A model generated the notes under the pieces. It made no database searches and had not been told where the DNA came from. It saw nothing but the letters and a program-made list of their open reading frames with translations. A DNA stretch of 24,544 bases from Microbacteriaceae bacterium. GTDB lineage: Bacteria > Actinomycetota > Actinomycetes > Actinomycetales > Microbacteriaceae. Made by a program: the position numbers and the translations under genes. The stretch spans positions 1 to 24,544 of the forward strand of contig JAJAZI010000087.1 in the NCBI GenBank assembly GCA_026785785.1. The letters are read 5' to 3'. Positions 1 to 7,747 of the stretch are shown one piece after another (position 1 is the stretch's first letter; each line of letters opens with the position of its first letter).

Positions 1-199
1 CCCGCAGCAGGCCCGCATCGGACATGGTCTCCACATCCAGCTGGGCGGGGGCGACCGCGATCACCCCGAAGGATGCACCGGCTGCCGTGCCAGTGGCGGG
101 GTGCTCGCCGACCTGGTCACCGAACCCGGTGAGCGCACCAGCCCACACCGACGCGAGCGCGTGAGCGCTTACGGCGACGGGATCGGTTGCTCTGGACAT
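1..199 (-). CDS. Unidentified protein, N-terminal 66 residues only (runs off left edge)
   Basis: An ATG at 199 on the minus strand opens a frame with no stop up to the window edge, giving 66 residues that begin MSRATDPVAVSAHALASVWA and end ...VETMSDAGLLR. The frame has normal codon use, with G/C at most third positions, so it is very probably a real gene. The product cannot be identified from this much. The tail (LSDADLL-like wording after an Ala/Gly-rich N-terminus) resembles the start of the DUF222/HNH-endonuclease proteins that are multicopy in Microbacteriaceae, but that is a guess from family familiarity. There is no strong Shine-Dalgarno sequence, only a GGGGG run directly before the start. 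The upstream 174 bp carry three TGTCAG hexamers, listed separately. Confidence 0.65.
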   Translation of the reverse strand, partial: MSRATDPVAVSAHALASVWAGALTGFGDQVGEHPATGTAAGASFGVIAVAPAQLDVETMSDAGLLR

Positions 200-208
200 A
201 CCCCCATA

Positions 209-239
209 CTGACAGGGGCCACTGACATTGCTGCTGACA
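209..239 (-). promoter_or_regulatory. Three TGTCAG hexamers at 12-13 bp steps upstream of the left-edge gene
   Basis: Read on the minus strand, TGTCAG occurs at 239-234, 227-222 and 214-209, ending 10 bp before the ATG at 199. The steps of 12 and 13 bp are slightly more than one helical turn, as in iterated binding sites. The rest of 200-373 holds a TGTGGATAA (270-278), identical to a consensus DnaA box, but only one, so no origin is implied. No clear terminator for the upstream sugar-mutase gene is visible here. Function is inferred only from the spacing and position. Confidence 0.35.
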
Positions 240-373
240 CCAAACCACACCCTGATCGGGGGTATTGCCTGTGGATAACCCTCCCAGAACAGGCCCTGTG
301 GAGGAGCAGTTGACGGCACCCGGCGCCGGATCTCGACACTGCCGCGAGCGGCCCGCCGAGCACGCTGAGGGGT

Positions 374-2041
374 TCAGGCGAGGATGGCGCGGATGCCGGC
401 CTCGAGTTCGTCGACGACGGCCTGCGCCGCCGCCTGGCGCTCCGCACCGGTGCCGTCGGTGCTCGACGAGTCGATGTAGACCTTGACCTTGGGCTCGGTG
501 CCGCTTGGGCGCACGATCACGCGTGCGCCGTTCGTGGTCCAGAAGCGCAGGATGTCGCTGGCCGCGAACGATCCGAACCCGCCGGAGAAGTCCTCGACAC
601 GGTCCACGCGAATCGACCCGATCTCGCGCAGCGGGGCATCCCGCAGCTTCGTCATGATGCGCGGAACCTCGGCGAGGTCGGTCACGCGCACCGAGACCTG
701 CGCCGACGCGAACGCACCGAATTTCTCGGCAAAGTCGAGCAGGTGGTCATCGACCGACTTGCCGACCGCCTTCAACTCGGAGACCAGGGTGAGGAAGTCG
801 ACGGCGGCCGAGATGCCATCCTTGTCGCGCACCTTGTCCGGATCGACGAGGTAGCCGAGGGCCTCCTCGTAGCCGAACGCGAGCCCACCGGCGCGGGAGA
901 TCCACTTGAATCCGGTGAGGGTCTCGGCGAAGTCGAGACGGTACTCGCGAGCGATCTCCCGCAGGGCGGGAGAGCTCACCAGGGAGCAGGCGAGGGTGCC
1001 GTCGGCCTCCGCCGCAGTGAGCCGCTCCGCCGCGCGCCAGCCCAGCAGGGAGCCGACCTCGTTGCCGCTCAGCCGCCGCCAACCGTTCCCGGCGGGGATC
1101 GCGACCGCGAGCCGGTCGGCATCCGGGTCGTTGGCGATGATGAGCTCGGCGCCTGCCGTCGTCGCGGTCGCCATCGCGAGGTCGAGGGCGCCGTGTTCCT
1201 CGGGGTTGGGGAATGCGACGGTCGGGAACGCGGCATCCGGTTCCTCCTGCTCGCGCACCGAGACCGGTTCGCCGAAGCCGGCATCGACGAACACGCGGCG
1301 GGCCGTGTGCCAGCCGACACCGTGCATGGCCGTGTAGACAAAGGGGACCGGTGCCGGAACTGCCCCGGCGATGGCCGCGGTGAGGCGCACGTAGTCGTCG
1401 ACCACATCCTCGCTCGCGGTCTCGAGGTCCGTGCTCCTCGGAAGGGCGGTGGCGAGGGAGCCGGCCGCGACGGCGTAGATTCGCTCGGCGATCTCGGCAT
1501 CCGCGGGGGCGACGATCTGCGCACCGCCGTCCGCGCCGCCCACGTAGACCTTGTAGCCGTTGTCGGCGGCGGGGTTGTGGCTCGCGGTCACCATGACCCC
1601 GGCGCTCGCCTCGAGCCGGCGCACGGCGAACGCGAGCACCGGTGTCGGCAGGAGGCGCGGAAGCAGGATGGCGCGCACGCCCGCGCCGGCCATGATCTCC
1701 GCCGTGTCGATCGCGAAGACCCGTGAGTTCGTGCGCCCGTCATAGCCGATCACGACGCTCGGGGCGCTCTCGCGAGAGAGCAGCCAGGCGGCGAATCCCG
1801 CCGCGGCTTGGCTGACGAGCACGCGGTTCATGCGGTTCGGGCCCGCGCCGATCGCGCCGCGCAGTCCAGCGGTGCCGAACTCGAGGCGCGTGTCGAAGCG
1901 GTCGTGCAGGTCGGCGATGGCCGACGGTGCGCCGCCCTCGGCATCCGCGACGACTGCCTCGAGCTCGGCCCGGGTCTCGGTGTCGGGGTCCTGGGCGATC
2001 CAGTCCCGGGCGAGCCGGATGAGGTCGTGCTCGGCCGTCAC
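374..2041 (-). CDS. Phospho-sugar mutase (phosphoglucomutase/phosphomannomutase family)
   Basis: This 555-residue alpha-D-phosphohexomutase interconverts hexose-1- and hexose-6-phosphates in the cytosol, supplying glucose-1-P or mannose-1-P for nucleotide sugars. The family signatures appear in order: phosphoserine loop TASHNP (catalytic Ser154), metal loop DPDADR (Asp305, 307, 309), sugar-binding GFKW and GYEEA (377-394), and phosphate-binding RPSGTEPK (511-518). The length fits the longer PGM2/PmmB-like branch rather than the roughly 450-residue ManB/GlmM branch. The start is GTG at 2041, overlapping the punA stop by 4 bp (GTGA), so translation is probably coupled to punA. In M. tuberculosis pmmB also follows the nucleoside phosphorylase gene. 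Glucose versus mannose preference cannot be read from the sequence. In a nucleoside-salvage context, ribose-1-P/deoxyribose-1-P mutase (phosphopentomutase) activity is also possible. Confidence 0.93.
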   Translation of the reverse strand: MTAEHDLIRLARDWIAQDPDTETRAELEAVVADAEGGAPSAIADLHDRFDTRLEFGTAGLRGAIGAGPNRMNRVLVSQAAAGFAAWLLSRESAPSVVIGYDGRTNSRVFAIDTAEIMAGAGVRAILLPRLLPTPVLAFAVRRLEASAGVMVTASHNPAADNGYKVYVGGADGGAQIVAPADAEIAERIYAVAAGSLATALPRSTDLETASEDVVDDYVRLTAAIAGAVPAPVPFVYTAMHGVGWHTARRVFVDAGFGEPVSVREQEEPDAAFPTVAFPNPEEHGALDLAMATATTAGAELIIANDPDADRLAVAIPAGNGWRRLSGNEVGSLLGWRAAERLTAAEADGTLACSLVSSPALREIAREYRLDFAETLTGFKWISRAGGLAFGYEEALGYLVDPDKVRDKDGISAAVDFLTLVSELKAVGKSVDDHLLDFAEKFGAFASAQVSVRVTDLAEVPRIMTKLRDAPLREIGSIRVDRVEDFSGGFGSFAASDILRFWTTNGARVIVRPSGTEPKVKVYIDSSSTDGTGAERQAAAQAVVDELEAGIRAILA

Positions 2042-2871
2042 AGCGCGTCGACGATCTGGGCGAGGAGGGCGCTGATGACCGGCTCGGCGTCGCGGCCGGA
2101 CTCGAGCACCTCGGCGTGGCTCAGCGGGGACGTCTGGATGCCCGCGGCGAGGTTCGTGATGAGCGACATGCCCAGCACCTCCATGCCCGCCTGGCGTGCG
2201 GCGATGGCCTCGAGCGCCGTCGACATGCCGACGATGTGCCCGCCGATCGCCTTCGCCATCTGCACCTCGGCCGGGGTCTCGTAGTGGGGCCCGCGGAACT
2301 GCGTGTAGACGCCCTCGTCGAGGGTCGGGTCGATGCCCCTGGCGATGGCGCGGAGCCTGGACGAGTACAGGTCGGTGAGGTCCACGAACGTCGCGCCCTC
2401 GAGCGGGGAGTCGAAGGTGAGGTTGATGTGGTCGCTGATCAGCACGGGCGTCCCCGGCGTCCAGTGCGGCTTGATGCCGCCCGCGCCGTTGGTGAGGATC
2501 ATGATCCTCGCGCCGGTCGCTGCTGCCGTGCGCACACTGTGCACGACGCGTCGCACGCCGTGGCCCTCGTAGTAGTGGGTGCGCGCGCCGATGACGAGGG
2601 CGCGCTTGCCGCCGGGCAGCAGGATCGAGCGGAGCGAGCCGACGTGTCCTTCGAGAGCCGGACGGCTGAACCCCATGACATCCGTGGCCGGGATCGTCGC
2701 GACCGTCTCGCCGATGAGGTCGGCGGCCTTCGCCCAGCCCGACCCGAGAGTCAGCGCGATGTCGTGGTGGTCGACACCCGTCAGGCGCGCGATGTCCGCC
2801 GCGGCGGCCGCGGCGACCTCGAAGGGATCCGTCATCGGATCATCCAGAACATGGCTCTGCGTAGTCGACAT
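2038..2871 (-). CDS. punA: Purine-nucleoside phosphorylase, trimeric type
   Basis: Phosphorolysis of purine (deoxy)nucleosides to free base plus (deoxy)ribose-1-phosphate, for purine salvage in the cytosol. At 277 residues it matches the trimeric PNP family. Visible motifs are the phosphate loop TLGSGW (Ser44), TNGAGGI (127-133), GPHYETPAE (194-202, with the base-binding Glu202), GMSTALEA (215-222) and TNLAAG (239-244), whose Asn240 corresponds to the purine-specific Asn. I chose the ATG at 2871, which has GGTGGGG just before it. In-frame GTG codons at 2880 and 2889 would lie inside the likely promoter. It is the first gene of a two-gene unit with the sugar mutase. Ribose-1-P produced here could be handed to that mutase. 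Confidence 0.93.
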   Translation of the reverse strand: MSTTQSHVLDDPMTDPFEVAAAAAADIARLTGVDHHDIALTLGSGWAKAADLIGETVATIPATDVMGFSRPALEGHVGSLRSILLPGGKRALVIGARTHYYEGHGVRRVVHSVRTAAATGARIMILTNGAGGIKPHWTPGTPVLISDHINLTFDSPLEGATFVDLTDLYSSRLRAIARGIDPTLDEGVYTQFRGPHYETPAEVQMAKAIGGHIVGMSTALEAIAARQAGMEVLGMSLITNLAAGIQTSPLSHAEVLESGRDAEPVISALLAQIVDAL

Positions 2872-2878
2872 AGACCCC

Positions 2879-2884
2879 ACCCTA
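2879..2884 (-). promoter_or_regulatory. Putative -10 hexamer (TAGGGT) of punA
   Basis: TAGGGT on the minus strand lies 7 nt before the chosen punA ATG, so transcription would start at or next to the start codon (leaderless or nearly so). No good -35 is visible. The 80-bp divergent gap 2872-2951 must also contain the lpdA promoter. Confidence 0.4.
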
Positions 2885-2951
2885 TTCACTTGGGCGGGCC
2901 CGGCGGCGCCTTTCGTTTGGGACGGTCTCGGCGGTAGGCGAGAATGAAGCC

Positions 2952-4388
2952 ATGTCCTACGAGTTCGAGCGAAAGCAGCGCATTGCCATCCTCGGGGGAG
3001 GGCCGGGCGGATACGAGGCCGCTCTCGCCGGCGCCCAACTCGGGGCCGACGTTACCCTCGTCGAACGGATCGGGGTCGGTGGCTCAGCCGTGCTCACCGA
3101 TGTGGTGCCGTCGAAGACGCTCATCGCCACCGCCGAGGCATCCAACTCCATCGGCGAGGCCGCCGATCTGGGAGTGCAATTCTTCACCCGCGGCGACGCC
3201 GGGCGGCCCGTGCGCCCGGAGGTCGCGGTCAACCTCTCCGCCGTCAACGCCCGCCTGATGCGCCTCGCCCGCCAGCAGTCGGAGGACATGAAGTCCGGCC
3301 TCATCAAGGCGGGCGTGCGCATTGTGCACGGTGACGGCCGTCTCGACGGCCCGCAGCGGCTGATTGTCTCGACCGGCCGCGGCAAGGGCGCCACGGACTT
3401 TGACGAGATCAACGCCGACACCGTGATCGTCTCGGTCGGCGCGAGCCCGCGCATCCTTCCCACCGCGCAGCCCGACGGCGAGCGCATCTTCACCTGGACC
3501 CAGCTGTACACGCTGCAGGCGATCCCCGAGCACCTCATCGTCGTCGGCTCCGGCGTGACGGGCGCCGAGTTCGCCTCGGCCTACACAGCGCTCGGTTCGA
3601 AGGTCACGCTCATCTCGAGCCGCGACCAAGTGCTCCCGGGCGAGGATGCCGATGCCGCGCGCGTCATCGAGGACGTCTTCAAGCGCAACGGCATGACAGT
3701 GCTCTCGAAGTCGCGCGCCGAGTCGGTCAAGCGCACCAAGGAGGGTGTCGTCGCGACCCTCTCCGACGGACGCACGGTCGAGGGCACCCACTGCCTGCTC
3801 GCGGTCGGCTCCATCCCGAACACCGCCGGCATCGGACTCGAGGAGGCCGGCATCCAGCTCACCGAGTCCGGCCACATCCGGGTCAACCGGGTGGCGCGCA
3901 CTTCAGTGCCGAGCATCTACGCGGCCGGTGACTGCTCCAACTTCCTGCCGCTCGCCTCGGTCGCCTCGATGCAGGGCCGCACGGCGGTCTATCACGCGAT
4001 GGGGGACGCCGTGAATCCCACGGAGCTGCGCAACGTGACCTCGAACATCTTTACGCAGCCCGAGATCGCGACCGTCGGCTGGACGCAGAAGCAGATCGAG
4101 GACGGACTCGTTCAGGGTGACATCTACAAGCTGCCGCTGGCCTCGAACCCGCGCGCGAAGATGCAGGGCATCAAGGAGGGGTTCGTGAAGCTCTTCGCCC
4201 GCACCGGGTCGGGCACGGTGATCGGCGGTGTCATCGTCGCGCCGCACGCGTCCGAGCTCATCCTGCCGATCGCGATTGCGATCGAGCACCGCCTGACCGT
4301 CGACCAGATCGCGCAGGCCTTCGCGGTGTACCCGTCGCTGTCGGGCAGCATCACGGATGCCGCGCGCGCGATGCACATCGTCGCCTGA
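2952..4388 (+). CDS. lpdA: LpdA-like NAD(P)H-quinone dehydrogenase (flavoprotein disulfide reductase family, no redox disulfide)
   Basis: A 478-residue FAD/NAD(P)-binding protein with the lipoamide-dehydrogenase fold. It has an N-terminal FAD dinucleotide site GGGPGG (15-20), an NAD(P) site VVGSGVTGAEFAS (about 197-209), a second FAD contact AAGDC (about 325-329) and a C-terminal dimerisation domain. The CxxxxC redox pair of true lipoamide dehydrogenases is absent: the segment reads GGSAVLTDVVPSK, with Ala46 and Val51 where the cysteines would be. The C-terminal His-Glu pair is also lost (FAVYPSLSGS). The same losses characterise M. tuberculosis LpdA (Rv3303c), which reduces quinones. I therefore infer two-electron NAD(P)H:quinone reduction, and not a role in the pyruvate dehydrogenase complex. 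The start ATG has a weak GAATGAAG upstream. It is divergent from punA, and the first repeat array begins on the base after its stop. Confidence 0.9.
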   Translation: MSYEFERKQRIAILGGGPGGYEAALAGAQLGADVTLVERIGVGGSAVLTDVVPSKTLIATAEASNSIGEAADLGVQFFTRGDAGRPVRPEVAVNLSAVNARLMRLARQQSEDMKSGLIKAGVRIVHGDGRLDGPQRLIVSTGRGKGATDFDEINADTVIVSVGASPRILPTAQPDGERIFTWTQLYTLQAIPEHLIVVGSGVTGAEFASAYTALGSKVTLISSRDQVLPGEDADAARVIEDVFKRNGMTVLSKSRAESVKRTKEGVVATLSDGRTVEGTHCLLAVGSIPNTAGIGLEEAGIQLTESGHIRVNRVARTSVPSIYAAGDCSNFLPLASVASMQGRTAVYHAMGDAVNPTELRNVTSNIFTQPEIATVGWTQKQIEDGLVQGDIYKLPLASNPRAKMQGIKEGFVKLFARTGSGTVIGGVIVAPHASELILPIAIAIEHRLTVDQIAQAFAVYPSLSGSITDAARAMHIVA

Positions 4389-4473
4389 CTTTCACTATTC
4401 AGGAATCTGGGGCTGGCGGCCCTTTCATTATTCAGGAGTCCGGCGTCCCGACCCGGTTCAGGATTCAGGAGCG
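4389..4473 (+). repeat. Array A: three forward copies of the 19-bp ATTCAGGA repeat, 33-bp steps
   Basis: Copies start at 4389, 4422 and 4455. The best form is CTTTCATTATTCAGGAGTC; the third is diverged (GGTTCAGGATTCAGGAGC) but keeps ATTCAGGA. Spacers of about 14 bp are GC-rich. The array begins immediately after the lpdA stop codon. The whole gap 4389-4751 (363 bp) has no convincing gene: it holds array A, an 81-bp featureless segment, array B, and about 110 bp before the next start. Confidence 0.85.
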
Positions 4474-4554
4474 TCGGACTCTGGCGCGGCCCATCCGAGC
4501 GGGTTTGGACCGTGTTCGCGCTGTCACGGCCCGGATTGGGCTGCCTCCCGCGCT

Positions 4555-4640
4555 GAGTTCCTGAATACTGAAGTGCCGTCGCGGCTGAATCTCCTGAATG
4601 ATGAAAGGCAGGCGGGCGGTCAGCTCCTGAATGATGAAAG
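4555..4640 (-). repeat. Array B: three reverse copies of the 19-bp repeat, 33-34-bp steps
   Basis: Minus-strand copies begin at 4573, 4607 and 4640 (steps 34 and 33). The outer two read CTTTCATCATTCAGGAG and the innermost CTTCAGTATTCAGGAA. They can pair in register with array A (copy 1 with 6, 2 with 5, 3 with 4), giving a three-helix hairpin with an 81-nt central loop if transcribed. Confidence 0.85.
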
Positions 4641-4751
4641 CCGCGGGGGCAGCGTGTGGATGCTGTCCTCCACAGCGACGACGCGCACGCCCGGGTCAAC
4701 AGGTGCCGCACAGCGGGCGGCATCCGCCACCGTCCACCCATGCTGTGACGC

Positions 4752-5651
4752 ATGCAATCGGTTCAGGCAACGGTGATGGCGCTGGGGGGTGTTGCCACCA
4801 GACAGCAGCTCATCGCAGCGGGACTCAGCGGATTCGATCTCACGATCGCGGTGAAGCGGGGGGAGGTGCGGCGCGTCCGGCAGGCGCGTTACGTCACCGA
4901 CAGTGCGAGCTTCGACGCGGTTGCCGCGGCCCGCGTCGGTGGACTCCTCGCGGGCACTTCAGCGGCGAGGAGCTACGGGCTTTGGTCGGGCTTCGACAGG
5001 AGGCTGCACATTCCGGTCGGCGTCAACTCGGCGAGGCTCCGCACTAACGTTCCGCCGAGTTTCATCGGCCGCCCCACCGAGCTCACGCCGGATACCTCCG
5101 GGCGCCGCATCGTGTTGCATTGGCTCGAGGCGGGCGCCGTGCCCGAACTCGGCCCGGAGTGCTGGCGAGTGTCATTGCTCGTCTGCCTCAGACAGGTGGT
5201 CGCGTGGTGCGAGTGTGAAACCGCCATCGCTACCCTCGACACCGCCCTTGCGCTCGTTCCGCGCGATGCACTCCTCGACACCTTCGCCACGGCACCGGTC
5301 TCGCAGCGGGAGGTCGTCGCCGAGTGTCGTCCCGGCAGCGATTCGGGCTACGAGTCGATCGTCAGGCAGCGATTGGGGGCAATCGGAGTCGTCGTCATCC
5401 AGCAGGTGCAGATCGCCCGGGTTGGGCGTGTGGACGGGCTAATCGCCGGAACCAGAGTGGTGCTCGAGGTCGACGGGCGCGAGTATCACGACGACCCGGC
5501 CGCGGTCGAGGAGGACCGCCGCTGCGGCGCCGAGTTCGTCGCTCAGGGCTACACGCGGGTGCAGCTGAGCTCCACCCGGATCATGACCGACTGGCCATGG
5601 TGCGTGCGCATGGTTCTCGGGGCGATGGCCCAGTTCCCCGTCGCCAGCTAG
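4752..5651 (+). CDS. AbiEi-like N-terminal / DUF559-like C-terminal domain protein
   Basis: A 299-residue protein of unknown function. Residues about 5-50 (MALGGVATRQQLIAAGLS, then a basic stretch and RYVT) look like the winged-helix domain of the AbiEi/type IV antitoxin family. Residues about 198-285 (SGYES, VDGLI with Asp228, LEVDGREYH with Glu239/Asp241, EEDRRC, GYTRVQLSS) look like the DUF559/Vsr-like restriction-endonuclease fold. Both assignments are by eye. Such proteins are common, usually unlinked to a toxin gene, in Micrococcales, and their role is not settled. Starts at 4752 or 4776 are possible; neither has a strong ribosome-binding site. It is not part of the conserved actinobacterial gene order around it and is enclosed by inverted repeat arrays B and C, so insertion is plausible. 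No AbiEii-like nucleotidyltransferase partner lies nearby. Confidence 0.78.
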   Translation: MQSVQATVMALGGVATRQQLIAAGLSGFDLTIAVKRGEVRRVRQARYVTDSASFDAVAAARVGGLLAGTSAARSYGLWSGFDRRLHIPVGVNSARLRTNVPPSFIGRPTELTPDTSGRRIVLHWLEAGAVPELGPECWRVSLLVCLRQVVAWCECETAIATLDTALALVPRDALLDTFATAPVSQREVVAECRPGSDSGYESIVRQRLGAIGVVVIQQVQIARVGRVDGLIAGTRVVLEVDGREYHDDPAAVEEDRRCGAEFVAQGYTRVQLSSTRIMTDWPWCVRMVLGAMAQFPVAS

Positions 5652-5654
5652 CCG

Positions 5655-5740
5655 CTTTCACCATTCAGGAGTCGAGGCCGTCGGCCGCTTTCCTTATTCA
5701 GGAGTTGGGGCCATCGGCCGGCTTCAGTATTCAGGAGAGT
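5655..5740 (+). repeat. Array C: three forward copies of the 19-bp repeat, 33-34-bp steps
   Basis: Copies start at 5655 (CTTTCACCATTCAGGAGTC), 5688 (CTTTCCTTATTCAGGAGTT) and 5722 (CTTCAGTATTCAGGAGAGT). Spacers are related to each other (GAGGCCGTCGGCCG and GGGGCCATCGGCCG). The array starts 4 nt after the stop of the AbiEi/DUF559-like gene. Confidence 0.85.
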
Positions 5741-5826
5741 TCCGCCGCTCGACACTCAACTTGTCGACATCCGCCGCAGATTTCGCCTTACTACGCGCAG
5801 CAGACCCCGTGACTCAGGCCACCCGA

Positions 5827-5888
5827 AACTCCTGAATGATGAAAGCCGCCAGCGGCCGCCACCACACCAAACTCCTGAATAATGAAAG
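5827..5888 (-). repeat. Array D: two reverse copies of the 19-bp repeat
   Basis: Minus-strand copies begin at 5888 (CTTTCATTATTCAGGAGTT) and 5845 (CTTTCATCATTCAGGAGTT), 43 bp apart. The array lies 11 nt past the accA stop, in the sense direction of accA. It faces array C across 86 bp (5741-5826) that contain nothing recognisable. Confidence 0.85.
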
Positions 5889-5899
5889 GGCGCAGCTGA

Positions 5900-7651
5900 T
5901 CAGGTCTGGATGTCGAGCAGCAGGTGTCCGGAGGAGACCGTCAGTCCGACCGTCGCGTTGAGGTTGGCGATCATGCCGTCCTTGTGCGCGGTGAGCGGCT
6001 GCTCCATCTTCATTGCCTCGAGCACCAGGATCAGGTCGCCCTTGACGACGCGCGCCCCGTTCTCGACCGAGAGCTTCACGATTGTCGCCTGCATCGGCGC
6101 CTTGACCGAGTCTCCCGTCGCCGTGACGACGGCACCCGAGCCGCGGCGCTTCGGAGCGGGCGGCACGATGGGTCCGCTGCCAGCGGCTCCGAGGCGAGCG
6201 GGCAGCCCGATCTCGACACGCTTGCCGTTGACCTCGACGACGACGCGTGTGCGCGCGGATGCCGGCTCCTGTTCGGCGAGCGATCCGCTCCACGGCTCGA
6301 TGTCGTTGACGAATTCCGTCTCGATCCAGCGCGTGTAGATACTGAAGGGCTCGGAGGTGAAGGCGGGATCGCGCACGATTGCGCGGTGGAACGGCAGCAC
6401 GGTCGGCAGACCGGTGAGTTCGAACTCGTCGAGCGCCCGCCGCGAGCGCTCGATCGCGTCGGCGCGGGAGGAGCCCGTGACGATGAGCTTGGCGAGCAGC
6501 GAATCGAACGCGCCGCTGATGACGTCGCCGGTCGTGACGCCGCTGTCGACGCGCACGCCGGGCCCGCCGGGGAAGCGCAGAACGTGCACGGGGCCCGGGG
6601 AGGGCATGAAGTTCAGCCCGGGGTCCTCGCCGTTGATGCGGAACTCGATCGAGTGGCCCTGCGCGACGGGGTCGCCGTAGCCGATGGCCTGGCCCTCGGC
6701 GAGCCGGAACTGCTCGCGCACGAGGTCGATGCCCGTAACCTCCTCCGACACCGGATGCTCGACCTGCAGCCGCGTGTTGACCTCGAGGAACGAAATGGTG
6801 CCGTCCTTCGCGACGAGGAACTCGCAGGTACCGGCGCCGACGTAGCCGACCTCGCGCAGGATCGCCTTCGACGCTGTGTAGAGCAGTTCGTTCTGCTCGC
6901 CCGTGAGGAACGGTGCCGGCGCCTCCTCGACGAGCTTCTGGTGCCGGCGCTGAAGCGAGCAGTCGCGGGTCGACACCACGACGACCGTGCCGAAGACGTC
7001 GGCGAGGCACTGGGTCTCGACGTGGCGCGGCTGGTCGAGGTACTTCTCGACGAAGCACTCGCCGCGGCCGAACGCGGCGACGGCCTCGCGGGTCGCGGAG
7101 TCGAACAGCTCCGGCACCTCCTCGCGAGTGCGTGCGACCTTGAGCCCGCGCCCGCCGCCGCCGAACGCGGCCTTGATCGCGACGGGGAGGCCGTGCAGGT
7201 CGACGAAGTCGAGCACTTCGGATGCGCCGGAGACGGGGTTGAGCGTGCCGGGTGCGAGCGGGGCGCCGACGCGCTCGGCGATATGGCGAGCCGAGACCTT
7301 GTCACCGAGCTGCTCGATGGCCTCCGGTGACGGTCCGATCCAGACGAGGCCGGCGTCGATGACGGCGCGGGCGAACGACGCGTTCTCGGCGAGGAAGCCG
7401 TAGCCGGGGTGCACGGCGTCGGCGCCGGACCGGCGGGCGATTGAGAGGAGCTTCTCGATCACGAGGTAGGTCTCCGCCGAGGTGGAGCCGGTCAGCGCGT
7501 ACGCCTCGTCGGCGAGCTTGACGTGGCGGGCGTCGCGATCCTGGTCGGCGTAGACGGCCACCGAGGCGATGGCGCTGTCGCGCGCCGCCCGGATGACCCT
7601 GACGGCTATCTCTCCACGATTGGCGATCAGAACCTTAGTTATCCGGGGCAT
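5900..7651 (-). CDS. accA: Acyl-CoA carboxylase alpha subunit (biotin carboxylase plus BCCP)
   Basis: A 583-residue biotin-dependent carboxylase subunit that carboxylates its own biotin with ATP and bicarbonate and passes CO2 to the beta subunit. The biotin-carboxylase part (about 1-450) shows the start [12 protein letters not shown], the ATP-grasp glycine loop GGGGRG (164-169) and [11 protein letters not shown] (290-300). The BCCP domain (about 515-583) has the biotinylation motif EAMKME, with Lys548 as acceptor. The length matches the actinobacterial AccA3/BccA fusion. The start is ATG 7651; a TTG at 7660 is less likely. The partner beta and epsilon subunits are at 13276-15107 and the ligase BirA at 15201, so the full enzyme and its activator are in the window. 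It is downstream of maf on the same strand, but a weak terminator and its own -10 suggest separate transcription. Confidence 0.95.
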   Translation of the reverse strand: MPRITKVLIANRGEIAVRVIRAARDSAIASVAVYADQDRDARHVKLADEAYALTGSTSAETYLVIEKLLSIARRSGADAVHPGYGFLAENASFARAVIDAGLVWIGPSPEAIEQLGDKVSARHIAERVGAPLAPGTLNPVSGASEVLDFVDLHGLPVAIKAAFGGGGRGLKVARTREEVPELFDSATREAVAAFGRGECFVEKYLDQPRHVETQCLADVFGTVVVVSTRDCSLQRRHQKLVEEAPAPFLTGEQNELLYTASKAILREVGYVGAGTCEFLVAKDGTISFLEVNTRLQVEHPVSEEVTGIDLVREQFRLAEGQAIGYGDPVAQGHSIEFRINGEDPGLNFMPSPGPVHVLRFPGGPGVRVDSGVTTGDVISGAFDSLLAKLIVTGSSRADAIERSRRALDEFELTGLPTVLPFHRAIVRDPAFTSEPFSIYTRWIETEFVNDIEPWSGSLAEQEPASARTRVVVEVNGKRVEIGLPARLGAAGSGPIVPPAPKRRGSGAVVTATGDSVKAPMQATIVKLSVENGARVVKGDLILVLEAMKMEQPLTAHKDGMIANLNATVGLTVSSGHLLLDIQT

Positions 7652-7659
7652 AGTGCCCA

Positions 7660-7665
7660 ACTCTA
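7660..7665 (-). promoter_or_regulatory. Putative -10 hexamer (TAGAGT) of accA
   Basis: TAGAGT lies 8 nt before the accA ATG at 7651. There is no convincing Shine-Dalgarno sequence, consistent with a leaderless or very short leader. No clear -35 is visible. Confidence 0.4.
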
Positions 7666-7701
7666 TTGCCGCGCCGCACCGTCGAATTGGCCACGACCCA
7701 C

Positions 7702-7719
7702 AAAAAAGCGTCGTGACGC
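7702..7719 (-). terminator. Weak intrinsic terminator between maf and accA
   Basis: On the minus strand GCGTC-AC-GACGC is followed directly by six T. A realistic 4-nt loop leaves only a 4-bp GC stem, so termination may be partial. Confidence 0.4.
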
Positions 7720-7747
7720 AGCGAGAGCTTCTACAAAGAGGCGAGGC

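Noticed and set aside
270..278. Replication origin from the DnaA-box match
   Set aside because: A single box, with no dnaA/dnaN and no box cluster.
743..1726. 327-residue plus-strand frame inside the sugar-mutase gene
   Set aside because: It is the complement of a gene with clear catalytic motifs; its composition is typical of GC-rich antisense frames.
4357..4776. 139-residue plus-strand open frame across arrays A and B
   Set aside because: It overlaps the lpdA end and consists of repeat translation (FHYSG, LLNDE patterns); no independent start or coding signature.
4389..5888. CRISPR array
   Set aside because: The spacing is regular, but spacers are only about 14 bp and resemble each other, repeats change orientation, and no cas gene is present.
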